Shown here: positions 9,860 through 21,975 of the stretch, one piece after another
Numbering within the stretch: position 1 is the first letter of the stretch
Layout: each line of letters starts with the position of its first letter
From: Stomorhina lunata
Taxonomy: Eukaryota > Arthropoda > Insecta > Diptera > Rhiniidae
Direction of reading: 5' to 3'
DNA length: 64,000 bases
Assembly: GCA_933228675.1 (NCBI GenBank)
Contig: OW121741.1
Span: 18,341,510 to 18,405,509 of the forward strand
The notes under the pieces: model-generated
The model's input: the letters and a program-made list of their open reading frames with translations, nothing else
The model's database searches: none
Told to the model about the DNA's origin: nothing
Position numbers and translations under genes: made by a program

Positions 9860-10805
9860 GAAAAATAAGACGTAGTCTGAAGATCTGGTCAGTGAAAGAA
9901 CTAACTGGCCCAAAGCCACATTGGTAGGTCCGAATTATTTCGTTAACGTTGCGCTTTAGCCTTTCACACGATAGGATCTTATATGCAATTAAAAGGAGGC
10001 TTATATGTTCCTCTATAATTAGCACTTACGTTTTTATCACCTTTTTGTGCACTGGGCACAAAGACTTCAATCGTCTGGCATTCGTTCTCCTATCCATATG
10101 GTTTCTATAAGCTGAGACATAAGTCAAATCAACTCATGACCTTCGGACTTAAAAATCTCTGCTGGCTTAGTACAGATTTTGCAGCAGTTTTCATGGAGTT
10201 GGAAACTCAATAGAGTGCTGATGTCGTTAGAACTAGAAATATTTTCTCCGAGTAATTTAGCCGTTCGTTGCGAGTAATCGGTGGCAATTTGATCGAATAA
10301 AGATAATGTTCGGAGTCCATATTGGCGCCCTGAACTGTACGCACAACTAATACACTTGATGAGTGCCTACCGTCAACTACAATATGGTCCATTTGATTTT
10401 TTGTTATTTGATCGGGAGATACCCATGTCGCTTTGTTTAACTATTTCAAGGTGTTGAAACCTGATGCTACTGACTACCAGATTGCGAGCCGCCGCAAATG
10501 AGATCAACCTGATAACATTGTCAGATGTTACGTTGTGGAGGCTAAATTTACCAACAGAGGGCTCAAAGCAACATTTCCGCCCAATCTTTGATTTAAGATC
10601 ACCCAGTAATATTTTGACGTTATGCTTGGGGCAGCTATCGTAAACTTTCTCGAGTTATTCATAAAAGGCATCTTTTAAATCTTCATCTTTATTTTGTGTG
10701 TGAGCTTGAGCACAAGATTAACACAGATCGAAGTATTTTGCTTTGACATATATTGTTGCTAATCTTTCGTTGACTGGGGTGAATCTGGAGACTAGGTTTC
10801 GCATT
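9860..10805 (-). pseudogene. Second copy of the non-LTR retrotransposon: endonuclease plus start of reverse transcriptase
   Basis: On the minus strand the endonuclease shows VKILLGDLKSKIG (the LGDFNAKIG block, about 10590-10630), then RLISFAAARNLVVSS (about 10460-10510). An intact 61-codon stretch at 10207-10392 follows, with MDHIVVDGRHSSSVL and GANMDSEHYL, an altered SDH motif (SEH). The reverse transcriptase beginning follows at 9860-10140: HELI, IWIGERMPDD, and a segment resembling 'GPYQCGFRPGKST..DQIFTLRQ' (here with QCGFG and DQIF-like remnants). The linker present in the copy at 6340 is largely missing, so this copy has an internal deletion. Stops and frameshifts abound. Its sequence matches 6620-7340 closely over the endonuclease, so both derive from one family. 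Confidence 0.8.
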
Positions 10806-10955
10806 ATTTTACTTACTTACTTAAATGACCTATATTAACATGCGCTTCGATCTTGTGCGAATATTCTCCAAGCCAAGCTTTGAAAATTTTTCCTCTACTT
10901 GGTCTTTCCATCGAAGTTTCGGACGACCTCTTCTTACATTAAGGTGTTCGTTTTA
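10806..10955 (-). pseudogene. 3' end of a non-LTR retrotransposon with TAAG tail repeat
   Basis: The minus strand encodes RRPKLRWKDQVEEKFSKLGL and then ENIRTRSKRML, the basic 'GRP..RW.DQV..DL..LG' tail typical of this retrotransposon group's last ORF. It is followed by TTAAGTAAGTAAGTAAAA (about 10806-10826 on the plus strand as ACTTACTTACTTAA). It sits immediately 5' of the second endonuclease copy in minus-strand order, giving a head-to-tail join of two fragments. Confidence 0.65.
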
Positions 10956-10989
10956 ATTTTAATTTTAGCTTTTCAATAGTAATTATTTT

Positions 10990-12365
10990 TTCCAGTAAAG
11001 GGTTACTAGACCGACGTCCGACGCCCTAAACCCATATTTGTATCTTTCCTATAGGAGAAATCGCGACACTTGTTAGTTCACTACATTAACGGGTGTTAAC
11101 GTAGTTCCCCGGGTGCTACCACGAGAAGGTCAGATTGGTCTGGGCTTATCAGGTAAATACCAATCTGAAACGTTGCTTGGTAGGCAACATCCCCTACATC
11201 ACAATATTTTGATAACTATAAATCCGCAATTAAATTTTCATGGCAGTTTCTTCGATGTTTCGACAACTACGACAGCAGTCATGTCGTTAAGGGTTAAGTC
11301 TTCTGGCATACAACCCAAAAATGAAATGACCTGTTAAGGTTGATATTAGGTTGCGGAATCTGTGGCGAGGTAGAGATATCAAGCATTTTGAACCTTTATT
11401 GTTGTAGGTGGGCCATGTTTGTCTGGCTATTAAACAAGTGGTTTCAAAGGACCAAGTGTTCTCCCGGATTACTGATTTGCAGGTGGATAGCGGTAAGCCC
11501 GTAAATTGTTCAATGTTATCCTGACTCATTAGAGCACCGAATTAAGCAAGTTTGTCCGCAGTGGAGTTACCAGATATGTTGTTCTGCCCGGGTACCTAAA
11601 AAAATTCGATATTGCAATGTCTCACCATCTCGCTAAGAGAATGTCCGGCATTAGCGGGTAAGAACTGATGTCGTGTGGACATTGGATAGGGATTTTATGG
11701 CAGCCTGACTGACGATACAGAAACGAATATCCCTGTCTCGAATTGAAGAACTACATTGATCAGGGAGCCTTAACCCATATTATCCTACTGTTCCATTTTT
11801 GGAACGTTACTAAAACTTAAGAATGGGAAGCTGATTTTAGTTTTTCGATATATACATTTGATCAAGATGGTTTGAATATAACGTCTTATTATTTTTTCGA
11901 AATTTGATGACCGGAAGGTTGCTTAGGAAGATATGGGTTAAACTAATTTCCTTTCCTAATAGTGGGATGAAGAAGCCCTCCAAGCCTAGCTTTGACTTGC
12001 ATCCGTCCGTGTATACCTCTAGACAACCGTCTTCAAGGGATGAGGGGACCCAGAGACAGTTACAGTAACGAATTTATCAAAGAGAGCTGTGGATATGCAG
12101 TAGACAATGTTGTCAGGGATATTAATGATTTTATCCAGAATCGTGGAGTGTTCAGCTTGTGAGTGAGACCTGGTTCCAATAGTGCTAAGCCGAGTTAAGG
12201 GTAATTTGTTGTGTCATTAGCACGACTGGGAGCCAGTTAAGCATGACAAAGAGCGCCTTAGATGGTGTAGTTTTTAAGGCTTCAAAACCAAACCAGCGGA
12301 CCTTACATTAGTATAGGCTTGACAACCATGTCGAAGAGCGTGCAGTGGTTACTAGCCCGACATCC
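10990..12365 (-). pseudogene. Degenerate I/R1-type non-LTR retrotransposon: end of reverse transcriptase and RNase H
   Basis: Reading the minus strand from 12365 downward, remnants of the RT C-terminus (PILM, GPLVWF, KNYT, KALCHA-like) lie at 12230-12340. EVYTDGCKSKLGLEG (about 11970-12030) is the first catalytic motif of RNase H (the Asp in YTDG). IRFCIVSQAAIKSLSN (about 11680-11740) and a WVPGQNNISGNSTADKLA-like block (about 11540-11600) complete that domain. An 80-residue frame at 11287-11529 ends with SLPRHRFRNLISTLTGHFIF and GLYARRLNP, the C-terminal 'TGH' tail of such elements. Frameshifts are frequent. A fused RNase H places it in a different lineage from the two endonuclease copies nearby. 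Clade from resemblance only. Confidence 0.75.
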
Positions 12366-13489
12366 TAATGAAAAGCACATACATATATGTACTAAAAAAA
12401 TAATAAATTTTAATATTTCAATCTAAATTGAAAATCTAATAAAAATCCTGGTAGGAATAAGTTACCCATTGACTCTCAGCTTAATTACTTGGCGGCAGCA
12501 AAGTGGACATTACTACTTACAATGTATTAAAACTAATACATTTATTCTTAATTTGTGGCTTAGCTAAATCTTCTAAGACCTTCAATTAATAAAGAAAGAG
12601 CATCAACCAAACCAAGAGCTCTTAAATAAAGTAACCCTCTACTTTGCTCATTACCGAAAACCCAATTCGTGGCCACAAATTCTCTTTAACTAAAGCATAA
12701 CTCTTTGAAATAATGACATGCTCTTTCACTCTCTTATTAATCGAGTACCCGATGCGTCATAATAGTTTTGACTAAAGAAAAGGTGTTAAAACAAGCCAAT
12801 TTTTACCGATTCGTATTGGTTTTGAAAATCATATATAAAAAATATTGAAATGAAAAGAAAACAAATCAAAAAAAAAAGTAACGAACGAAGAGAAAAAAAA
12901 TATAAATAAAAAAAATCATAAAACAAGTGGTGAAACTAGTTTAAGAATAAACTACACAAAAATATTACTTTTTCCAAGTGCCTTTCGAGCAACTCAATCG
13001 TTTAAGAGCAGCAGCAGCTTCGATGTATGTATGTAGTAAAGTACTAAAGTCGTAAAGTAAAAGAATCAGGTAAGGTAGCGAGTATATACCCAGTCAGTGG
13101 ATATATCCATAAATTCCCTTAGGCACTTTTTTTGTTATGGGATTGTAGGTAGTAGCTGTTGTTGTTGCTTGTTCGAACAATTTTTCAATGTGTGAGTTTG
13201 AATTTGAAAAGTAATAGATGTTAAGAGATCCAAAAGATACAATAAAAGAAGTTTAGAATGGGTCAGGGAATGGGAATATTACGATGGAGTTTTAACAATC
13301 TGTAATAGAGGGCTACTTGGTTGTAACATGAATGAAGATCGAACAGGTCATCATCAACACGCCACCGATGTAAGATAAATAAAATTGGCTTTAGAACCAA
13401 AAAAACAGGTTCTAATAATGAACATGACATGCAATTACAAAGTTACCATACTGCCGTATTAACCTTATGAATTTTAACGTTTCTCAAGT
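12366..13489. other. AT-rich stretch with no recognised gene
   Basis: Unique-looking DNA with A-rich runs (12840-12930) and a short GTT/GTTGTT run near 13155. It forms the left shoulder of the palindrome array. No GCAACATGTTGC occurs here. Confidence 0.4.
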
Positions 13490-16440
13490 CTAAGCAACAT
13501 GTGGCTAAGGTCCTAAAACTAATATATTATTATAAATTTACTCAAAAATTACATAAAAATCTAACTTGTATTCATTTAACCATTTATTTTTTTTAAATAG
13601 ATTTTAAATGTTACTCAAGTTTTGGCAACATGTTGCTAAGGTCTCAGATACTAATATATTGTCATAACTTTACTCAAAAAGTATAAAAAATATTCCTGGA
13701 ATTGTTTTATCCTAATGATTTCTTAGCAACATGTTGCTAAAATATTTTAATGTTGCCAAAGTATCAAATTAAATGTAAATGTGAAATAAACATAAATTTT
13801 GATTTAAAATCCTCTTGAAAGATTTTCAAACTCCATGAATTTGATTATGACTATACGAGCTCTTTAGCAACATGTTGCTATAGTCATTTATAGCAACAGG
13901 TTTCGAAAGTTTCAAACTATCCAAAAATGTAAAATAAATGCAAATTGGAAGTTTATGAACCTCTTTAAAAATTTTAAAACATCATAAGATCGAGCCTGAC
14001 TGAGCAATATAGCAACATAGCAACATGTTGCCAAGGTTTCAAATTACTTAAATATAAATTATTAAAGTTTTTTAAACGACATGACTTCAATAATGCCTTT
14101 CACTATGAATTCATCTATAACATTTACTACTGTTTTTTTTATGATATTACTATTCGACTATAACATTTACTACTAGTTCCTTAGCAACATGTAGCTATAG
14201 TCTTTCAGCGCAACATGTTTCTAAAGTCTTCAACTACCCAAAAGTGGAAGATAAACGCGAATTTAATTTTATGAACTTTTAAGATTTTCAAAACACAATA
14301 AGATCGAGCTTAACTTTCATTAGGATTTTGGCAACCAGTATAATATTTACTAAGAGTTCCTTAGCCAGATGTTGCTATAGCAACATGTTGCCAAGATCTC
14401 AAATTACCTAAACATACCTATTTAAAGTTTTTGAAACCATATGACTTCGATAACTATGAAATCGTTAATAACATTCACTACGAGTTTTTAGCTGCTGAAA
14501 TCTTTTGATAGCAACATGTTGCCAAAGTCTTAAATTACCAAATATTTTAAAATAAACAAAAAATTTACTTTGAAATTTTGGCAAAAGAGTGTTTTGATCA
14601 TGACTTTTACTATGATTTTGATCTTACGTATTTCTACGACTTTTTTAGCAACATTTTGTTAATTTTTTTGTATAAACATGTTGCCAAAGTCTCCTATTAC
14701 CTAAAATTTTGAACTAAGTTAATATTTTGCTTTTATAACATTAATTATGAATTTTATTATTTCAACAAGTAGTTTAGCAACATGTTGCCTAAATCATTTC
14801 ATAGCAACATGTTGCCAAAATCTCAAACAAACTATAAGTTTGAAATAATCTAAAATTTTACTTTAAATTATGATTCTGACTAGTATTTCGTCCAAAATCA
14901 TGACTTCAACTGTGATTTTGACTTTGCTTATTTTTACGACTTCTTTAGCAACATTTTGTTTGATACTTTTTGCAGCAACATGTTGTCAAAGTCTCCTGAT
15001 ACCTAAAATTTTGAATTAAGCTAAAATTTGTTTTAATAAAAGTCGTTTTACTATTTCAACGCGTAACTAAGGAATATAATGCAAAGAATATTTAATAGCA
15101 ACATGTTGCCAAAGTCTCAAACTAACAAAATATTGGAAGTAATCCAAAATTTAAATTATAATTTTCACCAAGACTTTGACTAAGGCTAAAAAGAATTTCT
15201 ACTTCACTGATAACTTGGACTACATATTTCAAACCACTCTCAAGTCTAAGCAACATGTTGCCAAGGTCTTTAACTTAAGTTGACTTTAATTCTTTAAAGA
15301 TTTTGAAATGCTATGACTTCGATTGTGACAATTGAATAGACAATAATATGTACGAGTTCTTAAGCAAGATGTTGCTAAAGACTTTTTATAGCAACATGTT
15401 GCCCAAAGTCTCAAGTGGCCTAAAAACTTGAAATAATCCAAAATTTTATTGAAAATTATGATTTCGACCAAGACTTTGACAAGAATTAAGACTACGATTT
15501 TCTCTGAGACTTTGTTTAGGACTTTACTGATAACTTAAACAACATATTTTCACATTTCTGAGTCTAGGCAACATGTTGCCAAGCTAAAACACAAATAAAT
15601 TGCTATAACTTAATTCAAAAATTATATAAAATCTCTCTGTTATAAATGTATCTCAACGATGTTTCATTTTTGCAACATTATCCATGGCAATATGTTGCAA
15701 AACTTTCCATGGCAACATGTTGCTAAAGTCAAAATTATCAAAAAATTTTAAATAAGCGAATAATTTTACATTAATAAACCTCTTTAAAGAAATTGAATAT
15801 AACTTCCAAATGTCTGATAATGTCTTTGGCAACATGTTGCCAAAGTCTCACATTACCTAAAATTTTGAAATATACGAATATTTTTATATCAATAAACCTT
15901 TTCAAAGATTTTGAAATGCTATAACTTTGATTTTGACTTTCACTATGAAATTGGCTATAACATTAACGAGTTCGTATGCAACATGTTGCTAAACACTTTT
16001 TATATTTTGCCAAAGTCTCAAGTAGTCTAAAAATTCGAAAGAATCTAAAATTTTACTTAAAACTATGATTTCGACCAAGACTTCGACTATAATTCAGCAA
16101 CATTTTCCATGGCAACATGTTACCAGAGTCTCAAATTATCTAAAATTTTGAAATACACTAATATTTTTATATTAATAAACCTTTTCAAAGATTTTGAAAT
16201 GCAATGACTTCGATTGTGACTTTCACATTGAAATTATTTTAAAATTTACGAATTCGTAAGCAACATGTTGCTAAAGTCTTTTCATAGCAACATGTTGCTA
16301 AGATCTCAAACTGTCTAAAAACTTGAAATATTTTAAAATTTTACTTAAAAAAATTATTTCGACAAAGAATTCGGACTAGAATTTCGACTTCCTTTATGAC
16401 TTCTTTGATAAAACTTGTACGGCATATGTGTTCGAATATT
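13490..16440. repeat. Array block A (type 'GCTAAAGTC / GCCAAAGTCTCAAA')
   Basis: About 17 perfect palindromes. Typical contexts are TAGCAACATGTTGCTAAAGT and GCAACATGTTGCCAAAGTCT, alternating along the block. Spacers carry recurring phrases 'GACTTCGATTGTGACTTTCAC' and 'AAACCTCTTTAAAGATTTTG' in decayed form, so the unit was once longer than the box. The copy at 15834-15855 extends to a 22-bp perfect palindrome. Confidence 0.9.
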
Positions 16441-17725
16441 TGAATAAATTATTGAAATTTATAGTTTTTGTTTAAGTTTTCAAAATTCCTTTTAACACCT
16501 TACAGCAATTCTAACATAGTTCCATTTCAAATAGTTTTTAAACTCTACAAAAAAATACTTGCAAGGCAAAAAATGGTCTCATATACAGGGAGTGCCTTTG
16601 TCAGTTTCAGAGTTTTTGCTGCAAACTCAATAATATTAGCATTTAAATTATGGGGGTTTTTAAATAAAATTCTTTTAAAATAACTCTTGGCAAACAAAAT
16701 GGATGTCAATTTGAAAAGTCCGTCCGGCTGTAAGTCTGTCCTGCCATACATCTGTCTGTCTGTCATTCCGTCCGTCTGTCCCTCCGCCGTCCGTCTGTCT
16801 TAGACAAAGCTTTTAATTCTAAAACTTATAGTTCATTAAAAAAAAAAACTCATTGTTTGATTTTAATTTTTTATGAATTGAATAATTTTATTATTTAAAC
16901 TTCTTAAGCTTGATTTTCAATTACATTTAACCATGCAATGATATTCTTTTTTTTTTTTTTTGCTAAGTCTATATAAGATAGTTTGTCTGTCCATCAGTCT
17001 TTCCAGTATTCTGTCCGTCTGTCCACTCATTTAGGTGAGTGTAAGCCATGCAGTCAATAAAAAGTATTAAACTTACATTTCCTGTTGTTAGTATTTAAAT
17101 AAAATAAAAGAAAAAAATTAAAAATAGTTAGTATATGTTTGACAAGTTTAGCTTTATTTTATTTTTTTCTAAAATATTTTGCATATTGACATAATAAACT
17201 GAACTTTGTATTATTGTAATGCATATTTGCAAGTGGAAAAATGTTGTATTGTTGTATATACAAATAATTCAAATAGAGACAAAAAAAAACTATTTATCCA
17301 CAAGACACGATTGTGGCACGAAATTCACATTAGAAAATCATTTGTCATACTCAAAACTATTTATGCAAAATACTTGTAGAAATATGGAAAAAAATACAAT
17401 ATAATAAATAAAACTTGGAAATTGTTTTAAAATTTATATGAAAATATCGTAAGACAGAGATTCATGGTAAAATCCCATGAATAGAAAAAAAAATGCAATT
17501 TGTTGCTTAAACCCTTAACGTTTGAAAGAAATATAGAATTTTAAAATATGTATAACATTATGACATGACAGGTTGGTTAAATGGTGGGCAAATTAAACAT
17601 AGGAATAAAACCTTGTAATATTTGGTTTCTTTCTTTTTAAATAGACAATAAACATTTATAAAACCAGAAATACTTAAACAAATTTGTAATTTTTTTACAT
17701 AAAAACTGATTTAATTGAAAAAATT
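16441..17725. other. Repeat-free island with CTGT/CCGT microsatellites
   Basis: There is no palindrome for about 1.3 kb. CTGTCTGTC/CCGTCCGTCTGTC tracts lie at about 16715-16805 and a weaker one at 16980-17030. No gene recognised. Confidence 0.6.
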
Positions 17726-19400
17726 TTGGTTTCAGATACATGTTGCCGCAACATTGTTTAGATACATGTTGCTATAACTCTGAAAAGCTTGCAAATTTAC
17801 TTTAATTAAGAAAATCTTGCTTTATTTTCAATTTCAATCACTTGAAAGGTTTCAGATACATGTTGCCTTAATTTTCATAAATGAGAAAATATCAGATATA
17901 TGCTGCAGCAACATTGATTAGAAACATGTTGCTAAAACTTCAAAAAAACTTGCAAAACTACTTTAATTAAGATGATGAATCATGTTTTTCTTCAATTTAG
18001 AATTAATCACGTGAATGTTTTCAGACACATGTTGCCTCAACATTGATTAGGAACATGTTGCTTTAACTTTAAAACATTTTTAAAAACATTTTTTTTTCTA
18101 CATGAATAATAAAAAGTTATTAAAAGCTCTTAATTTGTATAAATTTGTAATAAAATATGTTAATAGAAACTCAGCAACATGTTGCAGAAGCATTTTGCTA
18201 AGATACAAAAATTTTTGTAAGTCATTAACTTACTTTTACATAAAATCAGCTCAATTTTAAATATTATTAGTTAACTAGCAACATTTCACAAGCATTTGAC
18301 AAGGTTTTAGATGCATGTTGCGTCGACAATTATTAGAAACAAGTAGCTACAACCTTAAAAAATAATGAAATATCTTAACAATAAGAAAATACTAAAGAAT
18401 TGTGTAATTATTTCACATAAAAAATGCTTTAATTAAGAAAATGTTAGTTTCTGAAACATGTTGCCACAAAATTGATTAGCAACATGTTGCTACAACTTTG
18501 ACAAAGTTGCAAATTTACTTTAACTAAATAAATCATGCTTTTAGAATTAATCAGGGTTTTAGATACATGTTGCCTCAACATTGATTAGGAACATGTTGGT
18601 ACAACTTTAAAATATTTTAAAAATATATTTTCGCTACATGAAATAAAAAGTTATTAAAAGTTGTAATAAATTTGTATAAAAAACATATTAATAAAAACCC
18701 AGCAACATGTTGCAGAACTTAAAAAACATATTTTCGCGTTAACAATATTAAAAAGTTATTAAAACTTCCAAATTTGTATAATAAAACATGTTGACAGAAG
18801 CCCAGCAACATGTTGCAGAAGTATATTTCTAAGATACAAACATTTTTGTAAGACCTTAACTTACTTTTATATAAAATTAGATAATTTTAAATGTTGATAG
18901 TAGGCTATCAACATTATACAAACCTAGCAACATGTTTCAGAAGTATATTGCTAAGATATAAACAGTTTTGTAAAATTGCCTCAATTTAAAATTTTAATAG
19001 TAAGCCAGCAACACTTTACAAACCTGGCAACATGTTGCAGAAGTATATTGCTAAGATACTTACATTTTTGTCATTAGCTATTTTGATTGTAAGTTAGCAA
19101 CATTTTAGACATTGGTTTGGTTTCAGAAAGAAGGTTTCAGAAACATGTTGCCTCAACATTAATTATAAACATGTTGCTACAAAATCAAAAAGCTTTTAAA
19201 TGTTTTTTACAATTGAAGAACAATTAATAGTTATTCGAAACCTTCTATTTGTATAATGAAACATGTTGATAGAAACCTAGCAACATGTTGCAAAAGTATG
19301 CTGCTAAGATACTAATATTTGTTTTCATTTGAGAGGGAATCATTTTGAAGGTTTCAGATACATGTTGTCTCAACATTCATTGGAAACAACGCTTAAAAAC
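17726..19400. repeat. Array block B (paired ACATGTTGC half-boxes)
   Basis: Only about six perfect boxes (near 18172, 18478, 18700, 18806, 19027, 19280). The common element is a pair: TTTCAGATACATGTTGCC, then CAACATTGATTAG, then AAACATGTTGCTA, in which one half-box has lost its GCA. Another recurring unit is CCCAGCAACATGTTGCAGAA followed by 'GTATATTGCTAAGATAC'. This is the most decayed of the larger blocks. Confidence 0.85.
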
Positions 19401-20990
19401 TTTTGAACAATTTTTAAAAGTTACTTAAGTCTTATCAACATGTTGCTAAGGCCGGAAATCGTAATAAATTTTTTAAACATTATTCAAAAATGATATAAAT
19501 TCTAGCTGGTTTTTCATCTTTGATGATGTTTTTTTCTTTCTTAGCAGCATGTTGCCAAAGTCTTAAATTACTTTGAAAGATTTTCAAAAGCTAAAGTCGA
19601 GTTTAAATGTTTCTAAATTCTTAGCAACATTTCGCAAAAAACCTTAAGTTAAGTTAAAATTTTAAAGTTAAAATATATATATTTTACTGCTTTAAGTCTT
19701 TAAAGTAGATTTTAAGAGTTGCTGAAGTCTAAGCAACATGTTGCTAAGGTCGGAAAAAATAATAAATTTTTCTTAGCAAGATGTTGCTAAAGTCTGAAAT
19801 TACTTAAAATAATAAATAAAGTGGGAACTTTAGTTTAATAAACCTCTTTAAAGATTTTCAAATGCTGAAGTAGAGTTTAAATGTTTCTAAAGTCTTAGCA
19901 ACATGTTGCAAAATCTGCAACTTTTTTAAAATATTAGATTAAGTTAAAATTTCATAGTTAACATTTTATAGTTAAAATATATTTATTTTACCGCATAAGC
20001 CATTGAAGTAGGTTTTAAAAGTTGCTCAAGTCTAAGCAACATGTTGCTAAGATCGGAAATCGTAATATATTTCTAAAACATTATTAGAATTTTTTTAAGC
20101 CTTTATTTTATTACAGAAAATAACAATAAGTAATCAAATCTTAATCTAACGGAAGTTATATAGAGATTGCCAGTGCAGTTCTATTTGTTAGTTATTCGAA
20201 ATAATAGGAATTATTAGAAAATGATATAAATTCTGCCTAGTATTCATTTATGTTAAAGTTTTTTTCCTTCTTAGCAACATGTTGCCAAAGTCTGAAATTA
20301 CTTATAATATTAAACAAAGCCAAAATGTTAGTTTAATAAACCTCTTCAAATAATTTTCAAAAGCTGAAGTAGAGTTTAAATGTTTCTAAAGTCTTAGCAA
20401 CATGTTGCAAAACCTCTAAGTTCTCTAAAATATTAGATTATGTTAAAATTTTAATGTTAAAATATACTTATTTTACCGCATAAGCCATTGAATTAGATTT
20501 TAGAAGTTCATCAAGTCTATGCAACATGTTGCTAAGGTCGGAAAACGTAATATATTTCAAAAAAAAATATTTGAAAATTATATAAATTCTACTTTAAATT
20601 CTACCTTCATATATGTTGGTGCTTTTATTTTCTTAGCAACATGTTGCCAAAGTCTCAAATTACTTTAAATATTAAATAAAGCCAGAATTATAGTTTAAAA
20701 AGCCTCTTTGAAGATTTTCAAAAGCTGAAGTAGAGTTTAAATGTTTCCAAAGTCTTAGCAACATGTTGCTAAGGTCTTAAATACTAATATATTGTTAGAA
20801 ATTTGCTCAAAAATTACATAAAATTTTTCTGGTAGATAAATTCATAAATTTGTTTTAAAAGCTTGATTTTCTTAGCAACATTTTCGTAAATTTTGTTCCT
20901 GGCAACATGTTGCCAAAGTCTCAAGTTATCCAAAATATTGAAATAATCAAAAATCTTACTTTAGTAAACCTTTTAAAACATGTTTAAACA
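19400..20990. repeat. Array block C (type 'AAGTCTTAGCAACATGTTGC')
   Basis: About nine perfect boxes between 19733 and 20911. Three contexts rotate: TCTAAGCAACATGTTGCTAA (then GGTCGGAAATCG), TTAGCAACATGTTGCCAAAG and TCTTAGCAACATGTTGCAAA. They form a higher-order unit with the shared phrases 'GATTTTCAAAAGCTGAAGTAGAGTTTAAATG' and 'AAATGATATAAATTCT'. At 20754-20773 the box extends to the 20-bp perfect palindrome CTTAGCAACATGTTGCTAAG. Confidence 0.9.
20080..20219 (-). mobile_element. Short retroposed insertion in the array with 10-bp target duplication
   Basis: ATTATTAGAA flanks the insert on both sides (20080-20089 and 20210-20219). The 120-bp insert (20090-20209) starts with a T run on the plus strand. 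Read on the minus strand it ends AATAAAATAAAGGCTTAAAA, a poly(A) signal followed by an A tail. The unit at 19477-19500 in the same block shows the uninterrupted version (ATTATTCAAAAATGATATAA), so the empty site is known. It is a short 5'-truncated retrocopy of an mRNA or LINE 3' end; the source is not recognised. Confidence 0.75.
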
Positions 20991-21975
20991 CTTTTTCTTC
21001 CCTCAGTCATTTCATTCGTAACTGTGATATTTCTTTGTTCTTTTCTTTCTTTATGATTTTGCTTTCCGTTTCTATAAATGTCAATGTCATCAGCATTTAT
21101 TGTTTGCTAAAGCTGAAGTAAGAATAAAAATAAGAAGAAACCGTCCGTATATAATATCAATACCCTTTAAAAAGTTATTGACATTTGGGAAACTCTTGCA
21201 GGAATTGGAAAAAAAGGGATTGTTAATAATCTATGGAAAAGCGTTTAGTACTGCAAAAATATTTGCTTAAAATCGTAGTAAGAGAAGAAGCTATAAAATC
21301 AATAATAAATTGAAAATGACCACCAGCATGTAAAACATTTATTGTAAAAGTGGATATTAACACCCCCTTTTAAGCAGAGACAATTGAACTTGACAACAAG
21401 TGCTGGAAAGTTTTAGAAATATTTAAAGCAAAACTTTTTTAATGAAATACTTGCACTTGGCTTCATTAGGGGATTTTTTAAAAGGACACAGATGTTTATG
21501 AGTCCCCAAAGAAAGGGGATTTTTAGTGTTACACACATAATTGAAAGAAAAGTGGTTGAACTTATTTCAATCGATATTTGTTTTATGGTTTTTATTGAAG
21601 GTTAAACCCTTTTCGCTTTCGAAATTTTAACAATTAGGGGAATTGCTATACATTATACACATTTCGCAAAAAGGGTGTGTTCAAAATTTGCAAAATATCA
21701 ACTGAGGGGGGTTTTTGTTTATTTTAACTTTGTTAAAAAATTATAGTATAAACATATCAATCATTTTGTTGAGTTTATTATAAATAAGTTTTTTGTTGGC
21801 TTAAGCAAAAAATAAAACTTTGATTCGTTGCGTTTATATTAATAATTAAACTGATAACAATAACAAGGTCGTTTGAAAATGTAGACATTATTGAAATGAT
21901 AACAAAGGAAAATTGAAATTTTGGAATTAATAGTTTTTGAAATTTTTAAAATAATCAAAAAAAATAAGATTCCTG
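20991..21975. other. Repeat-free island
   Basis: About 1 kb without the palindrome, AT-rich with several G-run phrases (GGGGATTTTT, GAGGGGGG). No gene or element recognised. Confidence 0.5.

Noticed and set aside
11113..11337. 74-codon plus-strand frame
   Set aside because: It is the opposite strand of the RNase H-type retrotransposon remnant, whose minus-strand reading gives recognisable family motifs.
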